Below, one piece after another: positions 1 through 7,406 of a stretch of DNA of 8,512 bases. The DNA is from Leptolyngbyaceae cyanobacterium SM1_3_5. GTDB taxonomy: Bacteria > Cyanobacteriota > Cyanobacteriia > Elainellales > Elainellaceae. The notes under the pieces are model-generated. The model had not been told where the DNA came from. It saw nothing but the letters and a program-made list of their open reading frames with translations, and did not search any database. The stretch is taken from contig JAAUTJ010000167.1 of the NCBI GenBank assembly GCA_012031475.1, positions 1 through 8,512 of the forward strand. The letters are read 5' to 3'. The position numbers were made by a program, and so were the translations under genes. Within the stretch, counting starts at the first letter, position 1. Each line of letters begins with the position of its first letter.

Positions 1-1350
1 CCGGCTGCTTTGCGGGCGGCTTGCGCTTCAAACCGCGATCGCTGATCGATCGGGTCGGTCAACTCCGAATAGCCGTTCGCCGTTTCACGTCCGACGATGT
101 AAAGCTCGAAGCGTTCGACCAGTCCGGGCTGCGATCGATGCGGTTTTGCCAACGGTGAAATTTCGATCGGATAGTCGGTCACAAACGTCGGCTGAATCAG
201 CGTTTCTTCCACTTTTTGCTCAAACGCTGAGGCCAGCAAGCGACCTGCGGACGGCGTACCGGTGATGTCTTTTTCGATCGCCACGCCTGCCGCCTTGAGT
301 CGATCGATCAGTTCGGGAGCGACTTCCTGACCGAGGTAGGGCGTGAAGTCGATTCCGGTTGCTTCTTGCACCAGTTCGATCATCGTGGCTCGACGCCAAG
401 GGGCGGTGAGATCGATCGCGCTTTCCTGATAGGAAATTTGCAGCGAATCGAGAACGGCATCAGCCGCTTCCAGAATCAGCGTCTCAGTCAGGGTCATCAT
501 GTCGAAATAATCGCCATACGCCTGATAAACTTCGATGCTGGTGAATTCGGGATTGTGGCGAGTCGAAACGCCTTCATTGCGAAAGATGCGACCGAGTTCG
601 TACACTTTCTCGAAGCCGCCGACGACCAGCCGCTTCAGGTGCAGTTCAGTGGCAATGCGGAGATACAGTTGCAGGTCAAGCGTGTTGTGATGCGTGATGG
701 AACGGGCGGGCATCTGCGCCTCCGGCTTCCGCTTGCAGAACGGGCGTTTCAATTTCGATGAAGCCCGATCGATCGAGATACCGCCGAATCGCGCTGGTAA
801 TCAACGCCCTGCGCCGAAACGTTTCTCGCGCTTCCGGGTTGACGATCAGATCGACATATCGCTGGCGATAGCGCTTCTCCACATCCGTCAAGCCGTGCCA
901 CTTATCCGGCAATGGCAACAGCGACTTGGTGAGAATCTGATATTGAGCGACATTGACCGACAGTTCCCCTTTTTCTGTGCGGCGAATCGTGCCTTTTGCG
1001 CCGAAAATATCGCCCACGTCCGTCAACTGCTTTAGGTGATTGAAGGCATCGGGATCGATCGCGCTCATCCCGTCTTGAACCTTCTGCTTGTCCAGATAAA
1101 GCTGAATTGTTCCCGTTTCGTCCTGCAACGTGAAGAAAGCCAGCTTGCCAAAGACGCGCCGCGCCATGATCCGGCCTGCGATCGATACTTCGCCCTCAAC
1201 TTCTTCGCCCGCAGGCAAATCCGCATATTTCGCTTGCAGATCGGCGGCGTGATGCGTGATTTCCCAGCGGTAGGCGTAGGGATTGAAGCCTAGATCGCGA
1301 AGCTGAGCAACTTTTTCGAGGCGAGTGGCGCGGAGATCGTCGGAAGGCAT
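1..1350 (-). CDS. lysS: Lysyl-tRNA synthetase, class II (3'-truncated by window edge, one frameshift)
   Basis: This enzyme attaches lysine to tRNA-Lys in the cytoplasm using ATP. The ATG at 1350-1348 begins MPSDDLRATRLEKVAQLRDL, a typical LysRS start. An OB-fold anticodon-binding domain follows (around residues 55-145, containing GRIMARRVFGKLAFFTLQDE). Next come class II motif 1 (RRYLDRSGFIEIETPVL) and motif 2 (YELGRIFRNEGVSTRHNPEF). About 449 of the usual ~500 residues are present. The last ~60, with motif 3, lie beyond the left edge; the visible end is DPIDQRSRFEAQAARKAA. As read, the frame hits TGA at 678-676. Removing one base of the GG at 699-700 restores ARPFITHHNTLDLQLYLRIA and an open frame to position 1. 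The change is therefore a one-base insertion, probably a sequence error in an essential gene. The frame is also open upstream of 1350, but only through repeats. Family identity is certain; whether the frameshift is real is not. Confidence 0.96.
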
Positions 1351-1481
1351 TTTGGGGTGTCGGGTGTCGGGTGTCAGCGAAAAGGCAGGAGGCAGGAGGC
1401 AGAGGGCAGGAGACGAGGCAGGGAAATCAAAGCGCGGCTGTTTGGATTGGCCGACCCCTGATCCCCGACACCCGACACCCC
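1351..1481. repeat. Heptamer-repeat spacer with 18-bp inverted repeat, upstream of lysS
   Basis: Three GGGTGTC heptamers occupy 1355-1375. Four AGGCAGG-type heptamers follow at 1383-1410 (two exact, two with one change). Two GACACCC copies at 1467-1480 are preceded by the degenerate GACCCCT and GATCCCC (1453-1466). The outer blocks are inverted copies: 1354-1371 is perfectly complementary to 1464-1481 (18 bp), with a 92-nt loop. The right arm ends on the first base of the permease stop codon, and the left arm ends 3 nt from the lysS ATG, so the element fills the whole spacer. Heptamer tandem repeats of this kind (STRR-like) are well known in cyanobacterial intergenic DNA. There is no U-run, so it does not look like a classical terminator. 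Confidence 0.88.
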
Positions 1482-2325
1482 TAATCTTGCTGATTCGAGA
1501 ATTGATGAGCGCCGATCGCACCAAGAACGATCGCAACGGTCAGCAAAATTGGAATGCTGTACCAGGGAAATTCGCTCAGGGGTTGGAAGACGGCGGCGCG
1601 GAGGCCGATGCTGGTGTAGGTAAGCGGGAGGAGGTAGACGATCGCTTTCAGAGCAGCGGGCAAAGTCGTGGGATCAAAGAACGTTGCGCCCAAGAAGGAC
1701 ATGGGCACGATTAGAAAATTGTTGAGCAGGCCGACGCCTTCGAGCGATTTGACTTTCAGGCCGACGATCACGCCAAGCCGGAGAAGACGACGCAGTTAAG
1801 GACGAGCAGCAGCAGAAAAAGCGGGCTGACAAAGCTCCACTGGCGGGTGACAATCAGGGCGAGGACGATGACTGCGCCGGATGTCATCAGGCCGCGCACC
1901 ACGCCCGCGAGCATTTTGCCCAAGAACAGGGCGATCGGATGGACGGGCAGCAGCAGAATTTCTTCAAACGTTTTGCTGTAAAGCCGTTCGCCGCAGATTG
2001 AAAAGGTCGTGCCGCCAAAGCAAATCGTCATGGAAGACAAGGCAACCATGCCCGGAAGAATGAACTGCAAGTAGCTTGCGCCCGCAGCGGGACGCATGAC
2101 CGAATCGAGCGCACTGCCCAAGCCGAATCCGAAGGCGGCAATATAAATGAGTGGAGAGACGAGGCCGGAAGCGATCACCTGCGGCAGCCGAACGCGCAAA
2201 TCGAGCCAGTCGCCCCAGAAAACCGTAAGGCTGTCGGATAGGATGTTGCGGGCGATCGATCGCTTGAAGCGGCGATTAAAACTGATTGACGGTTGAAGGG
2301 AGGGCGCAGCCACAATAAAACGCAA
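1481..2325 (-). CDS. ABC-2 type transporter permease, DrrB/NodJ-like (one frameshift)
   Basis: This is an integral membrane subunit of an ABC exporter that would pair with a separate ATPase, which is not in the window. The substrate cannot be told; relatives export drugs, polysaccharides or lipids. After ~35 cytoplasmic residues come hydrophobic segments (VIASGLVSPLIYIAAFGFGL; FILPGMVALSSMTICF; PIALFLGKMLAGVVRGL; SPLFLLLLVLNCVVFSGL) and the family signature region SFLGATFFDPTTLP...YLLPLTYTSIGLRA. As read, the frame stops at 1770-1768. Adding one G to the GG at 1774-1773 joins NCVVFSGL to GVIVGLKVKSLEG and gives a 281-residue protein, the normal size for the family. The TTG start at 2325 is preferred because AAAGGAA lies 8 nt upstream; a GTG at 2313 is the alternative. 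The gene lies 130 bp upstream of lysS on the same strand and may be co-transcribed with it. Confidence 0.9.
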
Positions 2326-2333
2326 CTCAACAA

Positions 2334-2340
2334 TTCCTTT
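2334..2340 (-). promoter_or_regulatory. Shine-Dalgarno site of the ABC-2 permease
   Basis: Read on the minus strand this is AAAGGAA, ending 8 nt before a TTG at 2325-2323. It supports the rare TTG start over the GTG at 2313, which would leave the site 20 nt away. Confidence 0.55.
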
Positions 2341-2367
2341 ATTGTTGCATTCTCGATCGATTCATTT

Positions 2368-2388
2368 AAGAATTGCCAATTAATTCTT
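2368..2388. repeat. AT-rich inverted repeat in the divergent intergenic region
   Basis: AAGAATT (2368-2374) and AATTCTT (2382-2388) form 7-bp perfect arms around a 7-nt centre. The repeat lies ~45 bp upstream of the permease start and ~60 bp upstream of the candidate DUF3172 promoter. It could be an operator or simply AT-rich promoter DNA. I found no convincing -35/-10 pair for the permease here. Confidence 0.35.
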
Positions 2389-2425
2389 CTGAGGCGAAAT
2401 GCCGAGTGGTGTGAAATGCGGAGCG

Positions 2426-2454
2426 AGAACCTGACGTTCTTTCCTTCAGGTTCT
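2426..2454. promoter_or_regulatory. Dyad overlapping the candidate promoter (possible operator)
   Basis: AGAACCTGA (2426-2434) and TCAGGTTCT (2446-2454) are perfect 9-bp inverted arms with an 11-nt centre. They cover the -35, the spacer and the first base of the -10. A second, nested palindrome, AGAAC-N5-GTTCT, occupies 2426-2440, and another AGAAC lies at 2463-2467. The placement fits a repressor site. The half-site resembles the GAAC/GTTC halves of Gram-positive LexA boxes, but the spacing (N5, not N4) does not match, so no regulator is named. Confidence 0.4.
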
Positions 2455-2459
2455 ACACT
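2431..2459 (+). promoter_or_regulatory. Candidate sigma70-type promoter for the DUF3172 gene
   Basis: CTGACG (2431-2436) and TACACT (2454-2459) match four of six bases each to TTGACA and TATAAT, with an ideal 17-bp spacer. Transcription would start near 2466 and give a leader of about 40 nt before the ATG at 2507. This is a prediction from motif and spacing only. Confidence 0.4.
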
Positions 2460-2506
2460 GGAAGAACGATGCTGCTTTAACGTTGAGTGCGTATTTTGTA
2501 AAGCTT

Positions 2507-3091
2507 ATGAGACGTAAACCGCCTGCTCGACCTTCTTCTCGCGATCGCGATCGAGACCGCGACATTGATCTCGACTATCGCGAACCGCCCGCACCGAAAA
2601 CTGGCCTTGCTGCCACGCTCAACGCTGGCACCATCGCGATTTTGGCGGCTGTGCTGATGATCGGCATCGGCATTGGCATGTCGTTGACCTCGGTGGTGAG
2701 CAACACGACGGGAAATATTGCTTCGCGTGAAGCGATCGATCGCAGCGCTCCGAATGCGGAACTTTGCGTCCAGTTCGGGGCCAGCGCGATCACAATGGAC
2801 ATGCGGGCATTTGTGACGCTTAACCCGTTCAACGTGTACATTTCGCAGCCTTCAATGCAGCCCGGATGCGTCTTGCGGAGCAATAACTGGGCAATTCTGG
2901 AGCGGCCAAATCTCGTCACCGATCAGCAGGTGCGCGAATGTCGGCAGCGGATGAACACCTTCGGCTACACGGGTGACATCAACGACAAAACGGCTGCACC
3001 CAAAATCGACTGCATCTATCAAAACGATGCGGCTCGCAACCTGTTCCCGCAACTGGGCAACGGCGAGATACCGGAAACCGATCGCTTCTAA
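2507..3091 (+). CDS. DUF3172-type cyanobacterial membrane-anchored protein
   Basis: The function is unknown. I recognise the family from the block ASREAIDRSAPNAELCVQFG, the following TLNPFNVYISQPSMQPGCVL, then NNWAILERPNLVT and IDCIYQNDAARNLF. The 194-residue protein starts with a charged, low-complexity Arg/Asp tail (RDRDRDRDIDLDYR). One membrane segment follows at about residues 33-60 (TIAILAAVLMIGIGIGMSL), and then a ~135-residue globular part with four cysteines (LCVQ, GCVL, RECRQ, IDCI). By the positive-inside rule the Arg-rich tail should be cytoplasmic and the conserved part periplasmic or lumenal. The ATG at 2507 (MRRKPPARPSSR) is preferred over an in-frame TTG at 2483 because it matches the short basic start expected; neither has a clear ribosome site. 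A strong terminator follows, so this is probably a single-gene transcript. Confidence 0.85.
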   Translation: MRRKPPARPSSRDRDRDRDIDLDYREPPAPKTGLAATLNAGTIAILAAVLMIGIGIGMSLTSVVSNTTGNIASREAIDRSAPNAELCVQFGASAITMDMRAFVTLNPFNVYISQPSMQPGCVLRSNNWAILERPNLVTDQQVRECRQRMNTFGYTGDINDKTAAPKIDCIYQNDAARNLFPQLGNGEIPETDRF

Positions 3092-3174
3092 GCGCAATCT
3101 TAAATTTTCAAAGCGGGCATCAGTTCATCATTGATGCCCGCTTTTTCAAAGGGCGCAGTCTTAAATTTTCAAAG
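3092..3174 (+). repeat. 22-bp direct repeat pair flanking the terminator
   Basis: Positions 3092-3113 and 3153-3174 are identical at 21 of 22 bases (A/G at the sixth base). The shared core is CTTAAATTTTCAAAG and the period is 61 bp. The terminator stem lies between the copies and its left arm overlaps the end of the first copy. TTTTCAAAG occurs a third time at 3143-3151. The second copy lies 66 bp before the hybrid-kinase ATG. Confidence 0.85.
3110..3146 (+). terminator. Rho-independent terminator after the DUF3172 gene
   Basis: AAAGCGGGCATCA (3110-3122) pairs perfectly with TGATGCCCGCTTT (3132-3144). The stem is 13 bp with a GC-rich core and a 9-nt loop, followed by a T-run (3142-3146). It lies 19 bp after the stop codon and separates this gene from the kinase operon. 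The A-rich left edge of the stem may give weak termination on the minus strand as well. Confidence 0.88.
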
Positions 3175-3239
3175 GTCGATCGCCGTTAAGCCTCTGGTTG
3201 GCATGGGAACGCTAGAGCTATCCAGTCGCAGCGGTTGCC

Positions 3240-6062
3240 ATGTCTGTTCCTGATTCGATCGCACCTGTTCAGCCACGCCGCCAGCCCTCGCTGCAACAGA
3301 TCCTCATCCTTCCCTTCGTCCTCCAACTTTGTGCAGCGGTGGGACTTGTTGGCTATCTTTCGTTTCGCAACGGCCAAGAAGCAGTAAACGATCTGGTCAA
3401 TCAGCTTACTCAAGAGGCCAGCAATCAGGTGGATGCTCACCTTGATAGCTATTTGGCGCTGCCGCAGCAAATCAATCAGCTGAATGTCGAGGCGATCGCA
3501 GCGGGAGAGCTTGACCTGCAAGATTCTACCGCTGTAGAACACTACTTTTGGCGGCAGGCGAAAGTTTTTGCCGATCTGCCCTTTTTGGGATTTACCTTGC
3601 CGGATGGAGCGGAGGCTGGGGCCGGGCGCTGGCTGGATGGAAAAACGCTGCTGCTATACGAAAATCTGCCAGGAGACGGGCAGGTTTCAGAATACAAAGC
3701 TGACGATCGCGGCAATCGTGCCGGACTGGTGCAGCGCTTTGATTACGACCCGATCGAGCAAGGCGCGTTTCGAGAAATTGCTGCGATCGGCAAGCCAAGC
3801 TGGAGCAGCATTCAAGTTCCTCAAGTCAGCAACATTCAGGTGGCCGAGGGCGGCGCGAATATTCAAGCAGGCGCAGAAGAATCGCGAGTTGGCAACTATT
3901 CGTCTTACGTCTACACCACTGCTGGAGTGCCGTTTTATGACGAGAATCACCAGCTTTTGGGCGTGATGATTGCGGATTTGACGCTTTCAGACATCAGCCA
4001 ATTTCTCCGCAGGCTTCAGGTCAGTCCTTCCGGGCAAGTTTTCATCATGGAGCGAGATGGAATGCTGATTGCCAGTTCCAGCAGCGAGTCGATTTTGCGA
4101 AAAGTGGGCGACGAAACTCAGCGCATCAACGCTACCGAAAGCTCTGATCCGCTAATTCGAGCCGTTGCAGGAGCGCTCAACAGCGATTTTGGCAAACTGG
4201 CCGACATCAAAACCAGCCAAAATCGATTTCCCATTCAACGGCCAGCGGCAGTTTGTGCGTGTCGAACCTTGGCGCGATCGGTACGGCTTGGACTGGCTCG
4301 TGATTGTAACCGTGCCAGAATCCGACTTCATGGCGCAAATCAACAAAAACACACGCACTACGATTTTCTTGAGCTTGGGCGCTTTGGTGACGGCGATCGC
4401 CCTCGGAATCCTCACCTCCCGCTGGATCACCAAGCCAATCTTGCGCCTCAGTCAAGCCTCGGAAGCGATCGCCAGCGGCAATCTTGATCAAACAGTCAAT
4501 TGCGCCAAACGTGAACGAATTAGGATTGCTGGCGCGATCGTTTAACCGCATGGCGCAGCAGCTACGCGATTCATTTCAAGCGTTAGAAAAACCAACGTCG
4601 AACTCGAAGAGCGCGTTGAAGAACGCACCGTTGAACTGTTAGCCGCCAAGGAATCTGCGGATGCCGCTAACCAAGCCAAAAGCGAATTTCTCGCCAACAT
4701 GAGCCACGAATTGCGAACGCCTCTGAACGGCATTTTGGGCTACACGCAAATCTTGCAGCGCGGCGAACCGCTGAGCGACAAAGGACGCAAAGGCATTGAA
4801 GTGATTCAGCAGTGCGGCTCCCACTTGTTGATGCTGATCAATGACGTTTTGGATCTGGCAAAAATTGAGGCTCGCAAACTCGAACTGCATCCGATCGATT
4901 TCTACTTGCCTGCTTTTCTCGAAGGCGTAACCGAAATTTGTCGCGTCCGCGCCGAACAGCAAGGCATTGACTTTCAAATTCAGCTTGATCCCGACTTGCC
5001 GATCGGCATTCGCGGCGACGAAAAGCGCCTGCGCCAGGTATTAATTAATTTGCTCAGCAATGCAATTAAATTTACGCCCACAGGCAGCGTGAGCTTTCGC
5101 GTGAAATCACAGCGAATTGAGAGCGATCGCCCCGCCTACCGATTACGCTTTGAAGTGATTGACACGGGCATCGGCATGAGCCGCGATCAGCTTGACAAAA
5201 TCTTTCAGCCGTTTGAGCAGGTCAGCGACATCAAACGACAAGCTGAAGGCACAGGTTTGGGATTAGCAATCAGCCAGAAAATTGTTGCCCTGATGGACAG
5301 TCAAATTGAAGTGCAAAGTGAATCGGAAAAAGGCAGCACTTTTTGGTTTGAAGCTGAATTTCTTGAAGCAAAAGATTGGGCACAATCTGCTAGAGTTGTG
5401 CGGCAGGGAACGATCGCAGGCTACCAAGGCAAAAAGCGCACAATTCTTGTCGTTGATGACAAATGGGAGAATCGATCGGTAATCGTGAATCTGCTAGAAC
5501 CGATCGGATTTGCTGTGATTGAAGCGATACAGGGCAAGCAGGATTCGAGCAGGCGATCGCCCATCAGCCTGACCTGATTATCACCGATTTGCTCATGCCT
5601 GTTGCCGACGGTTTTGAATTAATTTGTCGCCTTCATGCGTCTGAAGTGGGTCGCAAAATTCCGATTATTGCGTCTTCGGCCAGCGTCTTCGCGACCGATC
5701 AATACAAAAGCATTGATGCAGGTGCAGCAGCATTTCTGCCAAAGCCAGTGGAAGCTGAAGCGCTGATGGAGATGCTGCGTCAATATTTACAGCTTGAATG
5801 GATTTATGAAGATGTGGAAATGAACGGCGATCGCACAAGTTCCAATCTAGAAGCCATCATTCCACCCGAAGCAGCAATACTGGAAACACTATATGACCTG
5901 ATTGAAGATGGCGATATACAGGGCGTTCTGGCGATCGCCGCTCGGCTTCAATCGGAGGAAAAGCCATTTTCATTCGCTCAGCAACTTCATCAGCTTGCTA
6001 GCAATTTTCAAATCAAGCGACTGCAAGCTTTAGTGGAGCAATACTACCAGCCAAAATCGTAA
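3240..6062 (+). CDS. Hybrid sensor histidine kinase: dCache-HAMP-HisKA-HATPase-REC (four frameshifts)
   Basis: This is a membrane sensor kinase that would autophosphorylate on His and pass the phosphate to its own receiver. Restoring four one-base indels (net zero) gives 940 residues. The order is: TM1 (20-42); an extracytoplasmic dCache sensor (~43-365, ending in GLDWLVIVTVPESDF); TM2 (~374-391); HAMP; a coiled coil; HisKA with MSHELRTPLNG (His489); HATPase with N-box NLLSNAIKF (Asn607), DTGIG (Asp641) and GTGLGL (670-675); and REC with VVDD (739-740), Asp783 and Lys835. A ~75-residue helical tail follows REC, as in many cyanobacterial hybrids. The breaks are an extra A in one of the AAAA runs (4209-4212 or 4219-4222), an extra base at 4500-4501, a missing A at 4587-4591 and a missing G at 5541-5542. 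All catalytic residues remain. The sensed ligand is unknown; dCache domains usually bind small molecules. The ATG at 3240 has no clear ribosome site. Confidence 0.93.
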
Positions 6063-6085
6063 ACTGCATTCTAATTTTTAGCAGA

Positions 6086-6091
6086 AGAGGA
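6086..6091 (+). promoter_or_regulatory. Shine-Dalgarno site of the second kinase
   Basis: AGAGGA lies 7 nt before the ATG at 6099, in the 36-bp gap after the hybrid kinase. It fixes the start and supports independent initiation within one transcript. Confidence 0.65.
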
Positions 6092-6098
6092 TCTGATC

Positions 6099-7394
6099 AT
6101 GGCTGCTGCAAACACCGACTCAATTTTGATTGTGGATGACAATCCCACCAATTTATCGCTGCTCTCAGAAACCCTCAATTGTGCTGGTTTTCGGGTTCGC
6201 GTTGCGATCGATGGTGAGAGCGCGATCGACTTGTGCGATCGCAATCCGCCTGCCTTAATTCTGCTAGATGTGCAAATGCCGGGAATTGATGGCTTTGAAA
6301 CTTGTCGCCGCCTAAAAAGCAATCCGGCGACTCGATCGATTCCGATTATTTTCACCACTGCTCTAACCAATACTGACAACAAGACGAAAGGATTTGCGCT
6401 GGGCGCAGTGGACTATATTCCGAAACCATTTGCCCAAGAAGAAGTGCTAGCCAGAGTGCAAGTGCATCTGCAACTCAAGCATCTAACCAATTCTTTGGAA
6501 CAGCAGGTGAGCGATCGTACTGCTGCTCTCCGACAAGCACAATTTCAGCTTATTCAACAAGAAAAGCTTTCAACATTAGGCGAATTGCTTGCAGGAGTTG
6601 CTCACGAAATTAACAATCCGATTAATTTTTTGGTCAGCAACATCAATCCGCTACGTGAATATGTCGAGGGCATGATTGAAATTATTCAGCTTTACCAGCA
6701 AGAACATCTTCAGCCAAGCGCTGATCTGACAGAAGCGATCGACAATTTAGATCTAGAGTTTGCCCTAAAAGACATCGCAAAAATTCTCGATTCGATGACG
6801 CTGGGAGCAGAACGGATCAAAAATCTTTCTGTTTCGCTGCGAACGTTTTCTCGTGCCGATCGTGATGAAAAAGTGCCCACGAATTTGCATCACGGACTCG
6901 ACAGCACCTTGATGATTTTGCAGCATCGCCTCAAGTCGAAGCGTGATCACACAGCGGGAAAAGAATACAATCGTCCCCCGATCGAAGTGATCAAAACTTA
7001 CGGAAATCTACCAGAAGTTTGCTGCTATCCCAGCCAGATGAACCAGGTGTTTATGAACATTTTGGCAAATGCGATCGATGCGATCGATGAAGCCGCCGCA
7101 ACAGACAAAGCCGACCCAATTCCGCAGATTCAAATCACAACTGAATCTGATTCAGAAGGCTGGGTAGTGATTGAAATTGCCGATAACGGTTTGGGCATTA
7201 CAAGCGACACGAAGCAGCGATTGTTTGAGCCATTGTTCACGACAAAACCTGTCGGCAAAGGAACCGGATTGGGACTCTCGATCGCCCATCAAATCATCGT
7301 GGAAAAACACAACGGTAGCCTCAGCGTTTACTCTCAGCGCGGACAAGGCGCAAAATTCATCTTGAAAATTCCTGCCTCGCCCACTGATTGCTAA
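6099..7394 (+). CDS. Soluble REC-HisKA-HATPase histidine kinase
   Basis: This is a cytoplasmic response-regulator/kinase fusion of 431 residues with an intact frame. An N-terminal receiver (~8-125) has Asp13/Asp14, phospho-acceptor Asp57 (LILLDVQMPG), Thr87 and Lys109 (YIPKPF). A coiled coil (~128-156) leads to the H-box LAGVAHEINNP (His169), of the HEINNP type seen in NtrB-like kinases. HATPase motifs are NILANAIDAI (Asn324), ADNGLGI (Asp362), LFEPLFTTK and GTGLGL (388-393). There is no membrane segment, so input should come through the receiver. A likely donor is the hybrid kinase encoded 36 bp upstream, though this is inference. The stretch around residues 280-293 (SKRDHTAGKEYNRP) looks longer than usual between the H-box helices and the N-box. 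No output regulator is encoded nearby. The gene ends 12 bp from a convergent gene with no visible terminator. Confidence 0.95.
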   Translation: MAAANTDSILIVDDNPTNLSLLSETLNCAGFRVRVAIDGESAIDLCDRNPPALILLDVQMPGIDGFETCRRLKSNPATRSIPIIFTTALTNTDNKTKGFALGAVDYIPKPFAQEEVLARVQVHLQLKHLTNSLEQQVSDRTAALRQAQFQLIQQEKLSTLGELLAGVAHEINNPINFLVSNINPLREYVEGMIEIIQLYQQEHLQPSADLTEAIDNLDLEFALKDIAKILDSMTLGAERIKNLSVSLRTFSRADRDEKVPTNLHHGLDSTLMILQHRLKSKRDHTAGKEYNRPPIEVIKTYGNLPEVCCYPSQMNQVFMNILANAIDAIDEAAATDKADPIPQIQITTESDSEGWVVIEIADNGLGITSDTKQRLFEPLFTTKPVGKGTGLGLSIAHQIIVEKHNGSLSVYSQRGQGAKFILKIPASPTDC

Positions 7395-7406
7395 AGATCA
7401 AGATTT

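Noticed and set aside
366..1293. Plus-strand open frames opposite lysS
   Set aside because: They are low-stop shadows of the conserved minus-strand gene, with no recognisable domains.
1383..1410. CRISPR-like array in the AGGCAGG block
   Set aside because: The units are 7-bp tandem copies with no spacers, as in cyanobacterial heptamer repeats.
1351..1481. Rho-independent terminator or T-box/riboswitch before lysS
   Set aside because: The hairpin has no U-run in either direction, and I see no T-box sequence or conserved aptamer features; the structure is explained by repeats.
1351..1536. 62-residue N-terminal extension of lysS, since the frame stays open to 1536
   Set aside because: The extension is encoded by heptamer repeats and the end of the permease gene, and lacks family similarity. 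The ATG at 1350 matches the usual LysRS start.
1768..1771. GTGA overlap that could make the permease two translationally coupled half-proteins
   Set aside because: The split falls inside the conserved ABC-2 domain, right after a membrane segment. One added G restores a normal 281-residue protein, and similar one-base breaks occur in neighbouring genes.
4209..5542. Programmed ribosomal frameshifting in the hybrid kinase
   Set aside because: Four shifts in both directions in one gene, without a convincing slippery heptamer and stimulatory structure, are far better explained by indel errors.
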